Assembly: GCA_034508935.3 (NCBI GenBank)
Contig: CM067448.1
Coordinates: 53,900,163-53,964,162 of the forward strand
Direction: 5' to 3'
DNA: 64,000 bases
Origin: Berghia stephanieae
Taxonomy: Eukaryota > Mollusca > Gastropoda > Nudibranchia > Aeolidiidae
Under the pieces are notes generated by a model, which saw nothing but the letters and a program-made list of their open reading frames with translations, was not told where the DNA came from and did no database searches. Below are positions 1-20,715 of the stretch, piece after piece; position 1 is the stretch's first letter, and every line of letters begins with the position of its first letter. The position numbers were made by a program, and so were the translations under genes.

Positions 1-480
1 CTCCGAGCAGCGCATAGTTGGGTTCTTGGAGAAGGCTCCTCACTCACATTATCTCACCATACTCAGGTATAAAATGAGTACCTGGCTGTTAACAGCATTG
101 TCTCTGTTTAAAAAAAATTGTAAAAAAAAATTGTAATATTGCCTATCAAGCAACCTGTCTCGTTGTTCGTGGGGCTATGTGGTCTCGTGGTATGACACTT
201 TCTCTCACCGTACTCAGGTGTAAAATGAGTACCTGGCCGTTAACAGCCTTGTCTTTGTCCGAAAAATTGTAATATCGCCTAACATGCCGGCATGCCCCGT
301 CTTACATGTTAAATGTTGCTGTTGACCAGGGACCCCTTGTAAAGCGCTTTGAGCACATTTAGTGGATATTGCGCTATATAAAGCTCAATCTTATTTTTTA
401 TGTACTTGATCCATGTTTTGGTCGGCTAGGGACCCTTAAAAAGTGCTTTAAGCACAATCAGTGGATATTGGGCCATGTCA
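1..480 (+). mobile_element. SINE-A copy interrupted by a second SINE-A
   Basis: The first 169 bases carry the middle of a tRNA-derived SINE (the CGCATAGTTG and AAAATGAGTACCTGG blocks). Its 3' end resumes at about 392-480 with a degraded version of the family tail (AGGGACCC, GTGGATATTG). A second copy at about 170-391 starts with the family head GGCTATGTGGTCTCGTGG, lacks the box B region, and ends in GCGCTATATAAAGCTCAAT. The order suggests the younger copy landed inside the older one. Confidence 0.7.
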
Positions 481-521
481 ATGCTCTAGCTACAAATTTA
501 AATGGGACCTTATTTACTATA

Positions 522-650
522 AGGGGGGGGGGGGGGGGGGGGGGGAGGGGAGATGGGGGACGAAGTGGCCGAGTGGTTAAGGTATTGCACTGTGACCCGG
601 AAGGTCCCGGGTTCGAGCCCGCTTCAGGCATTTTCTTTTTTTTTTTTTTC
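522..650 (+). mobile_element. Poly-G tract and SINE-D head
   Basis: A run of more than 20 G leads into a tRNA-Ser/Leu-like head with box A (GTGGCCGAGTGGTTAAGG) and box B (GGGTTCGAGCCC). The anticodon arm is absent, so this is a SINE head, not a tRNA gene. A T-rich stretch follows. From about 650 to 825 no further feature is recognised. Confidence 0.6.
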
Positions 651-825
651 CATGGGTAAGATTAGTAACCCCCCAATTTGCTCTTTTGGACAACATGAGT
701 GATTCCTGTTGACATCAGACATCTTGTTTGATGAATTATCGATATTACTCCTTTGTGGAATGCCTAGGCGACGATATATCTTATGATGTTGTGGAGGAAG
801 GGCATAATTAATTGTTTACTATAGC

Positions 826-1093
826 AGCTCCAAAGATAGATCATTCAGTAAAACACTCAGTTCTCATGTAAATGGACTGAGATCAATCCTGGATGTAGTT
901 AAAATTAAAATCATTTTTTTTCCTGATCTCCTTGTCCACCCCAACAGTGATTAAGACCAGGTGGCTGGGTTTAGCAGAAAGTAACTTTCAATAGACTAGC
1001 GTCCTATGGTATTGCTATTGTCTGTTTAACGCTATAGAAATAAGGATAAACTCTCTGCCCCCATTGGCCGAACTGCTCTGAAGGACTACTATA
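826..1093 (+). mobile_element. SINE-C copy, degraded
   Basis: Shares the ordered blocks of the SINE-C family: a GAGATCAATCCTGG-like box B, a chain of T, the CTGGGT block, AGACTAGC, GCTATAGAAA and CTCTGAAGGACTACT at the end. The tRNA-like head is eroded. Confidence 0.55.
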
Positions 1094-1162
1094 CTTGTCC
1101 TTACTATCTTTTTTATAAGTTAAGTTTTGTTGGTAGAAATTTTTTTTTTTTAAATAAAAAGA

Positions 1163-1459
1163 CTTGAGCTTTTATACAGCGCAATATCCATTAAACGTGC
1201 TCAAAGCACTTTACAAGAGGCCCCAAGCTAACGGCAACATTTAATATTTAGGATGAGACATGACACCTGTTAGGCGATATTACAATTATTATTTTGGACA
1301 GAGACAATGCTGTTAACTGCCAGGTACTTATTTTACACATGAGTATGGTCAGAGAATGGTAGTGAAGAGCGTTTTCCAAAGACTCAGCTATGCGCGCTCA
1401 GAGCTGGTCGCTGGTCTCAAACCCTGGACCTTCATACCACTAGACCGCATAGCTGCACA
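1163..1459 (-). mobile_element. SINE-A copy
   Basis: On the minus strand it begins with GTGCAGCTATGCGGTCTAG and ends with the family tail (AAAGTGCTTTGAGCACG, then GGATATTGCGC). Nearly full length. Confidence 0.75.
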
Positions 1460-1629
1460 GAAAAAGTATTGAAAACTTGTTAATCTTTTGGCGAATTAAA
1501 TGGCATTTTTTTTAAAATGTAAAAAGTTGTGACAAAGCTGTGAGTATGGCTGTGAGCTAAAAACTTGTATGTTTATTTAATGTTTGTTTTTGTTTTTTTC
1601 GATGAATAAGGCAAGGTGCACATATTTTG

Positions 1630-1755
1630 CAGGTCTGACAGCCAAGCGCAATTATGGGCTTGTTTTAACATTGTTGTAATGGAGTAGTTTTGCATTAGCT
1701 TGAGAGTATTTCCATTACAACAATGAGCCCATATCAATTTTGGTTATCAGACCTG
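1630..1755. mobile_element. Short foldback element F1
   Basis: The stretch opens with CAGGTCTGA and closes with TCAGACCTG. The arms are imperfect inverted repeats about 50 bp long (GGGCT..CATTGTTGTAATGGA against TCCATTACAACAATGAGCCC). A related copy lies at 35421-35547. It is non-coding and MITE-like. Confidence 0.6.
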
Positions 1756-2331
1756 CAAGTGGGTACTCATTGCATTAAGGTAAATATTTAATGATAAAGT
1801 CCTATTACGAATCTTACAAGTGGGTACGCTATTTATGTATTAATTTTGATATTTCTAATGTGTATCTAACAGTTTTGCTACATAAATTTGTTGCGTAAAT
1901 TAATGTTTTGAATAATTTTTGAATAATAATAATAATAATACATTGTATTTATTGAGCACTCTACCATATTATGAGGAAGTGCACAGAGTGCTTTACAGAA
2001 ACATCAACAAATCAATTCATAAAAGAACAAAGGTTGAAGATGCTTTTTAAGCATTTCTTCCAATGAAAAATGTTGTAATTCTTTTGGAAGTTTGTTCAAG
2101 AGCATTGGGGCGTTTCCAGAAAAAGACTGTTCTTCACAGAAAAAGACTGTTTTTCACATGACACGTAAGAGCTCTTTTCTAGAGTAGCCAGCAATTTTCC
2201 ATTGCATGATGACCGAAGGGCTTGTGTTGGTATATTTTTAAAAAATTGTTATATTTTTTATATTTTAAAAATTCTTTAATTGAAGCCTAATTGTTTTTTT
2301 GTTTCTTTCTTTTTTTTTTTTTTTTAAAAAG

Positions 2332-13628
<11,297 letters not shown>

Positions 13629-13646
13629 AGCGATACTAAGCTGCTT

Positions 13647-14172
13647 GACTGGGTTGGGTTCCTGACCTCCCATAGTGGGCAGAGAGGTACTTACTGTGTC
13701 TTCTATCCCTCTATAATATCTGTTTTCCAACTTGCTTTCTGTCTTTGTCTTGGAATGAGATTACTTGGTTTTGTCCTGGCCCTGACCGAATACCCTGGCT
13801 GGGAGGGAAACAGTCAAATGTATAGTTAGAGTTTTGGGAGATGATATTTTTTTCCTTGTAAGTCATCTCTCTGTTATGCACTGTATTATTTTGTTTACAT
13901 GTTATATATATGATTTGTAAATATTTGAGTGTATTCCTCTTAGTAGGGACCTGTGCTTGTGTCTGGATGAGACTTTTAGGTGATCTCAAACTAAGTACTT
14001 TGATAGTGTGCTCTTGGAATCTACATCTGTTCCCTATTTCAACCAATTCCCCTTTGTCTTACCTTTTCTTTTGTGCTTTAATTGTAATTCTAGACCTTTT
14101 TACTATCCCATTTTCTTCCTTTTTACTGTCGCTGATATGACCTAAATGTGTTGCACGCACCGTCAAACCCTT
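13647..14172 (+). mobile_element. SINE-B copy, full length
   Basis: Starts CTTGACTGGGTTGGGTTCCTG directly after the formin stop codon and ends with CGCTGATATGACCTAAATG..CGTCAAACCCTTAA. It probably lies in the formin 3' UTR. Confidence 0.8.
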
Positions 14173-14420
14173 AAGCTGCTAGAAGTTGTGGACTGTAAGA
14201 CGTAATGAACAATATTGAATATAACAACTTCGAAAAATAATTTACTTGCTTAACCAATACGTACCGGTGACTAGCTGAGCTCTAGCCCTTCATAAAAGAA
14301 CAAAATACCAAAATACGGAATGTTTCAGGCTCAAAACCCTTCCTCATTCAATAACAAAAGACAATAAAAAACATTAATACATCACTTACAAACCATACAG
14401 ACGGCAGTGAAATATTTGAC
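14173..14420 (+). repeat. F6-family repeat fragment
   Basis: Shares GCTGCTAGAAG..TGTGGACTGTA and CGGAATGTTTCAGGCTCAAA with the F6 copy at 42892-43175. Confidence 0.5.
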
Positions 14421-14684
14421 AAGGCTCTCTGAAAGTAAAAGGATGTTGAAATTTTTCGAAGCCGTTGTTTTCATTTTTGTTGATTACTTTTTGAATATTT
14501 ATAAGGATAGGCTACTGATAGATAATTTTTTGCTACATTATGTATCTTTTTTTTTTTTTAACACAAAAAGATTGATATGAGGTATGAGCATCATAACATT
14601 AAAGAAATTGTGCACTGTCGTTTTAGAGCTGATATAGGAGTTTTTGTTAACTTTGCATTCTGGTTTAATTGTCCAAAGTAAATT

Positions 14685-14925
14685 TTATGAGACGGAGATA
14701 GATCGATCCTGAGTGCAGTTGAGATTTTTTTGTTTTCTGACCCACTTGTTCATCCAGCCAACAGTGATTGGGAAACTGGGTCTGTTAGATATGGTGGAAA
14801 GTACATTGCGATAGACTAGCATTTTATCCAAAGGGTAGCAAGCAATTGCTGTTGTCTGTTTCAAGCTATAGAAACTGATATAAGCTCCACGAGCCTGGTG
14901 GCTCTGAAGGACTACTCAAATTTTA
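14685..14925 (+). mobile_element. SINE-C copy, head missing
   Basis: Begins at GATCGATCCTGAGTGCAG and runs to GGTGGCTCTGAAGGACTACT. The following 14930-15100 is another F6-like fragment, carrying CGGAAAATTTCGGACTCAAA. Confidence 0.65.
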
Positions 14926-15099
14926 TTAGTGACACTAAGCTTATAGAAGCTGTGGACGGTAAAAGTTATAAACAATAATGAATATAACAGCTTTTAAAAA
15001 AAAAAAAATAAATAAATAAAAAAAAAAAAAATTCTAAAAACGGAAAATTTCGGACTCAAAATCCTTCTTCAGCGAACACCAAAAAACAATTAGAACATA

Positions 15100-15700
15100 C
15101 AATCAGTACCCACTCTTTTTTTTTTCATAATTTTCTACAACAATCCACTCTAATTTCCTTTCTTCTAGCCAGCAATAGTTGATAGTTGCTGTTAATTCAT
15201 TTTTAATATTGTATTAATTTTTATTTATTTAATTTAGACAATAGAGAGATAACGTGTTGCACATAGCAGTTTGGTTCCATTCCATGCCTTCTGTTTTCAT
15301 TTGTAAATGTTTGAACGCATAAAGTTTGCATGTATAATTGACAATGGAAAGGACAAAGTTAAGATAATTCAATAAGCAAGTTTTCCTCTCTTTTCTGTTT
15401 TCTCTCAGTCCCAGCTTTGAAAATAATGGACAATAAATTGTATATCATAAATGACAAATCAAAATGAAAACAGCAATAGTGAGGTACCAAAGATGGTGTT
15501 GAGGGGACTTTGCATTGATATTTTTCCTCTCTCATTCTTTGAGTTTATAATAGATTCACAATGGGAAAATATATCTTGGGTAGGTGTAGGTGGCAATTGT
15601 TTGGGTTTTTTTTCACGTCAGCTCATTTATTGATATTTAAGTTAGTAATTATGCCTTCTAATTCAGAAAAGTGAGTGGAGCAGGCACTTCTGTTGATATT
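15100..15700. other. Intergenic, nothing recognised
   Basis: AT-rich sequence with no supported gene, RNA or clear repeat. Confidence 0.5.
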
Positions 15701-15703
15701 AAC

Positions 15704-15939
15704 AAGAAATGAAATGAGTAGGAAAGTGCCAGAAGACAATAGAGAATAAAAAATTTTCGCGGCGGCAATGGGGGCTCGAACCCAAGACCTTACTGGTACG
15801 ACAACTCCGCCTGGCTTAGGAGAGCGTGACTCTACCGTATGAACTATCCACCACTCCTTAGTAGGGTGGTGGGTTCGAGCCCCATTGCCGCTTCAAAAGT
15901 TTTAAATTCTCTATTGTCTTCTACTCACTTCATTTCTTA
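15704..15939 (-). mobile_element. Foldback element F9 with tRNA-Arg-like core
   Basis: Left arm 15704-15783 and right arm 15871-15939 are near-perfect inverted repeats (GGGCTCGAACCC against GGGTTCGAGCCCC, and AGACAATAGAGAAT against ATTCTCTATTGTCT). The left arm has about 11 extra bases. Read on the minus strand, the centre has a box A-like TGGATAGTTCATACGG, an anticodon-loop-like CTCTCCTAAGCCAGG close to tRNA-Arg(CCU), and box B. It is too interrupted to be a working tRNA; a tRNA-derived retroposon folded on itself is the likeliest reading. Confidence 0.6.
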
Positions 15940-15945
15940 TAATTA

Positions 15946-16970
15946 TGTCTTCCTAGTGTTAACAAATATCTCTTCATGCAGAAAATTTGGGAAAATACAC
16001 TTCTATCTACACTAGACTTCAGTGTGAATCGGTCATCAGTGGCTTGAGTCTATGATGGATTATGACGATTACTTAATTGTATATAACGGTAATTGGTTCC
16101 ATAGTTCCTGCAAAGGAAAAAAAACAAGTTGCAGCTGTGCTAAAGTGCTAAGCCATTTAAGCTTGCTTACACGGTACATATTTGCTAAATATATTTATTT
16201 TATGTTTTTTTTAAATCGTGGTTTAAGAATTTCTTTTTCTTTTCAACTTTAGTTTGCGGCCGTGAAGTTTTAATTTCTTCCTCTTCACATTACCTACTCG
16301 ACTGACTCAAGATTGAGTATGTAATTAGCATTGATGTCACTTTTTCAAAAGAGACGCTTTTGAGTCTGTTGTGCATCTCAATGGGTTCCTAGATTCAAAT
16401 TTTGCACAATTCTGTGTCTCTTTTTCCCTATGGTCTTACTTTTTTTAATGGTCCCTTTACTTACTACACTTGAATGCAAGCCTTGTCAGGGTCTTAAAGA
16501 CAAATAAATATACAAATAAACAACATTCCAATAATTTGTTATTTAGAGATATCCTACTGTTTCCCTAGTTATAAATTTTTAACTTTCAGCTTTCATAACA
16601 TTCCAAAAATGTTCTGTCTTTATAATCTACTTATAATGATGTTCTTGACTCTTATGAATTACTCAACCTATTCCCCTTTGCCCTCGGGCACTTTAATGAC
16701 CTTAATAGTGATGAAAGCGCCGTTAACCACCTAAAAACAAACAAACCCCTTTGCCCCTTGAGGAATAGAGGGTTCCCAGTGTTGTTTGCCACCCTGCTCT
16801 GGCCTTTGCCCTCTCCACTGCCTTCCAGCTAAGGTTTACCATACTGAGCTCCTCAAGCAGTGAACACCTACATATCCTTCTCGGATATCCAACCTTTTCA
16901 TATCCTTGTGGGTTCCAGTCTAGGGATTAGTGGGTGATGTTCCTGTTTTTTCTGAGTGGCTTTTTAAAAA
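15946..16970. other. Intergenic, little recognised
   Basis: AT-rich. A weak SINE-B-tail-like block (AAGCGCCGTTAACC) lies near 16715. No supported gene. Confidence 0.45.
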
Positions 16971-16973
16971 AAA

Positions 16974-17582
16974 CCTCCCATAGTGGGTCAATTGCTGTTT
17001 CCTCCATCCCCCATCTGTTTTCCAACTTGCTTTCTATCTTGGTTGTCCTGGGTGGGGTCCCTGACCTCCCATTGTGGGCTGGGAGGTACTTGCTGTGTCT
17101 TCTATCCCCCTATATCTGTTTTCCAACTTGATTTCTGTCTTTGTCTTGGAATGAGATTACTTGGTTTTGTCAGGCCCTGGCCGGATACTCTAGCTGGGAG
17201 GGAGACCGTCAAATGTATAGTTAGAGTTTTGGGAGATGATATTTTTTTTCCTTTTAAATCATCTCTCTGTTATGTCCTGTATTATGTTTTGTTTACGTAT
17301 TATATATGATTTGTAAGACATTTGAGTGTATTCCTCTTAGTGGGGACCTGTGCTTGTGTCTGGATGAGACTTTTAGTGATCTCAAACTAAGTATTTTGAC
17401 TGTGTGCTCTTGGAATCTACACCTGTTTCTTATTTGAACCAATTCCCCTTTGTCTTACCTTTTCTTGGGTGCTTTAATTGTAATTCTAGAACTTTTTACT
17501 ATCCGATTTTCTTCATTTTTACTGGCGCTGATATGACCTTAATGTGTCGCAAGTGTCGTAAAACCCCTAAAAACAAACAAAA
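16974..17582 (+). mobile_element. SINE-B copy with a partial duplicate head
   Basis: A shortened head at 16974-17040 is followed by a full copy from CTGGGTGGGGTCCCTGACC (about 17048) to the tail GGCGCTGATATGACCTTAAT and an A-rich end at 17582. Confidence 0.75.
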
Positions 17583-17845
17583 AACATTACCTTTTCTTGG
17601 GTGCTTTAATTGTAATTCTAGAACTTTTTACTATCCGGTTTTCTTCCTTTTTACTGGTGCTGATATGACCTTAATGTGTTGCAAGTGCCGTAAAAGTAAA
17701 ACCCTTACAACAAACAAACAACATTACCTTTTCTTGGGTGCTTTAATTGTTATTCTAGAACTTTTTACTATCCAATTTTCTTCCTTTTTACTGGCGTTGA
17801 TATGACCTTAATGTGTTGCAAGAGCCATAAAACCCTTAAAACCAA
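17455..17845 (+). repeat. Three tandem copies of the SINE-B 3' tail
   Basis: The unit of about 130-140 bp (ACCTTTTCTTGGGTGCTTTA to the A-rich end) occurs at about 17455-17582, 17586-17715 and 17725-17845. Each retains TGATATGACCTTAATGTGT. Confidence 0.8.
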
Positions 17846-17851
17846 ACCAAC

Positions 17852-18310
17852 TTATCTTGGTCGTGGAATGAGATGACCTAGTTTTGTCTTGGTTCTACCC
17901 GGAGTCCTTGACTGGAGGGAAACAATCAAAGGTCATAGTTTTGGAAGACAATACTTTTTCCCCCTTGGAAATCATCTCTCAGTCATGTCTTATTATATTT
18001 TTGTTTTGAATATATAATGATTGTAAGTGTGAGCATTTTAAGTGTGTTTCTTTTAGTTGGATCCTTTGCTTGTGTCTGGAGAGACGTTTAGGTGTTCTCA
18101 AACTAAATACATTGATGGTATGCTCTTGGAATTTAAATCTCTGTTCCCTATTTAAACCATTCCCCTTTATCTTACTTGTTCTCGTATTCTTTCTTTCCAT
18201 TATAAATCTAGAATTATTTGACTATCCCATTTTTTTCTTTTTTACTGGTTCTGATATGGCCTAAATGTGTTGCAACGCCGTAAAACCCTTAAAGACAAAC
18301 GAAAAAAACA
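17852..18310 (+). mobile_element. SINE-B copy, 5'-truncated
   Basis: Starts inside the family at TGGAATGAGATGACCTAG and runs to GCAACGCCGTAAAACCC plus (AAAAC)n. Confidence 0.7.
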
Positions 18311-18764
18311 AAACAAAACAAAACAAATCACCTTCCACATAGCTTCCTGTATGACTAGGATAACTTGGCTTTTCCCTAAATCTGGCTTTAGTCATTTTCC
18401 ACCAATTATTCTGTTCTAAATTCCATGCAAATGATGTAAATGATTTAGTTCTAGTTTTTAAAATTTAGAAGTGTATACATTGACGAGATTTTTAGAATGA
18501 AATAGATGAATTTTTTGTTGTTGTTGTTGTATTGTGCACGTACAAATAATGTAGAATTTCCTTTTAAAAAAACAAAAGAAAAACAAACTCTTAACTGTAT
18601 TTTTTAGCTTTTTTTTTTTTCTTTGAGACAACGTTGTCATTTTCCATTATATATTATTATTGTATTCTTCTTCTTTTTCTTCTTCTTCTTACTATTATTA
18701 TTATGTCATGAATGCAATATATATATATATAAATGTATATATATTTTTTGTTGTTTTTATTTAG

Positions 18765-18848
18765 ACGAAGAATAAAACCAAATACCATCAGCTGAAACTA
18801 GCTATTTCTTCTTCCATGAAAAATTCTTCAATTAGAGAAGAACAATGA
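18765..18848 (+). CDS. Possible small terminal exon, unassigned
   Basis: A TTATTTAG acceptor precedes 27 codons (TKNKTKYHQLKLAISSSMKN, and so on) ending in TGA. It opens in phase 0, the phase in which the formin exon at 8705-8809 ends, so it could be an alternative formin 3' end. There is no homology evidence; this is inference from splice signals and position. Confidence 0.15.
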   Translation, partial: TKNKTKYHQLKLAISSSMKNSSIREEQ

Positions 18849-18866
18849 CGATGACTTATTTGGAGG

Positions 18867-18993
18867 GGGGGGGGGGGGGGGGGGGGGGCAGGCAGGCAGG
18901 CAACTCAATTGTTAACGCTCCAGAAACTGTATTTAACCTTTTGATCAAAACCAACCATTTGCTTGTCAAACAAGGAGCTAAGAAAACGTTTAT

Positions 18994-19052
<59 letters not shown>
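18867..19052 (+). repeat. Poly-G tract and (TA)n microsatellite
   Basis: About 20 G with a short GGCA repeat after it, then a (TA)n tract at about 18991-19052. The unique sequence between them is not recognised. Confidence 0.85.
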
Positions 19053-19055
<3 letters not shown>

Positions 19056-19235
19056 CGTGTTTGATACAAATATGGTACGGATAGTGCTCGACATGTAGCA
19101 ATGGAGCGAATTATTATTTTAATATTTACCACAATGTTGGAGTCAGTCTACATCGATGTTTCAGGCCTTTTAGCCATCGTCAGGACTGTGTGTTACATGA
19201 GTTTGGTTTGTTGTCTGTTGTTGTTTGTTGACGTT
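19053..19235 (+). repeat. F7-family repeat, copy 1
   Basis: Shares AATCGTGTTTGATACAAATA, GTGCTCGACATGTAG and CTACATCGATGTTTCAGGC with 50733-50992. Both copies sit beside AT-repeat sequence. Confidence 0.6.
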
Positions 19236-19242
19236 CAATAGA

Positions 19243-19362
19243 TATATATTTTAATTGTAATTCTAGAACGTTTTACTATCCCATTTTCTTCCTTTCTACT
19301 GGCGCTGATATGACATAAATGTGTTGCAAGTGCAGTAAACCCTTACAAACAAACAAACAATA
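19243..19362 (+). mobile_element. SINE-B tail fragment
   Basis: Only the last about 110 bp of the family, from TTTAATTGTAATTCTAGAAC to (AAAC)n. Confidence 0.7.
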
Positions 19363-19478
19363 AAACTCCCTGATTTGGGACCTGTGAGGTCAAAAACTGG
19401 CATTTTGTGCACAAGAGTGGGACTTACTTTTTCAAACCAAAATAATAAAGATTTTATGGCATAATTTTAATTCTGCAG

Positions 19479-19541
19479 GGAATCAGAGGTGTCACTCCCG
19501 ATCTTCTTCCAAGGGAAACGCCTCCAGTCTTGTGCAAGAAG
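19479..19541 (+). CDS. Possible orphan exon, unassigned
   Basis: A 63-base open stretch (GIRGVTPDLLPRETPPVLC..) lies between a TTAATTCTGCAG acceptor and a GTGTGT donor, in phase 0 at both ends. No partner exon or family is recognised. It could be an alternative formin exon or chance. Confidence 0.15.
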
Positions 19542-19627
19542 GTGTGTTTTTCATCACCATCGATGCTGATAGGATCTCACAACCTAAATTCAGTATATTT
19601 TACACAGTGCCTGATTTTTAAAAAAAT

Positions 19628-19902
19628 AAAAAATTAGAGCTTATATATCGCGCAATATCCACTTAATGTGCTCAATGCTCTTTACAAGGGATCCTGACCT
19701 ACAGCAACATGTAACATGTAGAATGAGACATGACGCCTGTTAGGCTGTTGATGGCCAGGTACTCATTTTACACCTGAGTACGGTGAGAGAATGTGAATAA
19801 AGAGTCTTTTCCAAGGACTAAACTATGCGCAGAGTGAGCCTCGAACCCAGGACCTTCCGATCCGAAGGAGAGTGTCATACCACAAGACCACATAGCCGCA
19901 CT
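19628..19902 (-). mobile_element. SINE-A copy
   Basis: On the minus strand: GTGCGGCTATGTGGTCTTG head, GAAGGTCCTGGGTTCGAGGC box B and GCGCGATATATAAGCTC tail. A TTAA element (F3) follows at once. Confidence 0.8.
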
Positions 19903-19916
19903 GGTTAGCTGATTAA

Positions 19917-20146
19917 CTCACTCAACCCTAGAGTCTTTTGCTACTTTTCAAAATTGGAAAAAAATGTATCAAACATGAGCATATACATAGATAGTTTTAT
20001 TCAACTTCCATTAACTGTAAAAAACTAAAAACATTAGCTCTGATTCTACGCCTATAATTTGTCTCATAAACATGTAATAAATAAGCATGGGGTATAAGTA
20101 ACCCCTGGTAAACTACGGATATAGTCGGTGCTAGGTTTGAGTGAGC
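19917..20146. mobile_element. TTAA-flanked MITE F3, copy 1
   Basis: Begins CTCACTCAACCCTAG after TTAA and ends near CTAGGTTTGAGTGAG, followed by CTAA. About 230 bp, non-coding. Related copies lie at 51849-52077 and 56162-56814. Confidence 0.65.
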
Positions 20147-20247
20147 TAATATCCATAAATTGGGATTTTAGCCATGCACGTGGGACAGTGGGATTTGACC
20201 TCAAAAAACGGTATTATCCCTTTTTACTGGGATGATAGACTGGTTTG

Positions 20248-20572
20248 TTCTCCTAAGTTTTGTGTTTTTAAGGGTTTTACGACACCTACAACGCATTTGG
20301 GTCATACCAGCGCCAGTAACAAGGAAGAAAATAGGATAATTTAAAAAATCTAGAATTACAATAATTAAAGCACCCAAGAAAAAGTAAAATAAAGAATAAA
20401 GGGTAATTGGTTCAAATAGGGAACATGTCGATTCCAAGAGTATACTATCAAAGTACTTAGTTTGAGATCACTTAAAAGTCTCATCCAGACACCAGCACGG
20501 GATCCAATAAGAGGAACATAAATGTTTTCAAGACATGTTCAAAACAAAAAAATATCACCTCCCAAAACTAAC
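20248..20572 (-). mobile_element. SINE-B, 3' half, split by LTR retrotransposon
   Basis: Minus-strand SINE-B with its tail at the left. The copy continues at 25437 on the other side of the LTR element. Confidence 0.8.
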
Positions 20573-20715
20573 TGTGGGATACCTGAGTACCCAAATAGCA
20601 GTATTCGATTACGTTATTTCAAGAATAAAAAGAATCACTTCGATTCCAAAATGGCTGACTATTGTTGACGTTTTCTACTTAACAAATTATCATTAGCAAT
20701 CTACAATACACTACA
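20573..20715 (+). repeat. Left LTR of the Mag-like element
   Basis: 143 bp, starting TGTGGGATACCTGAG and ending ATACACTACA. Matches the right LTR at every base by eye. Confidence 0.92.

Noticed and set aside
558-640. tRNA-Ser/Leu gene
   Set aside because: Box A and box B are present but the anticodon arm is missing, and the same head recurs as a SINE at 2605.
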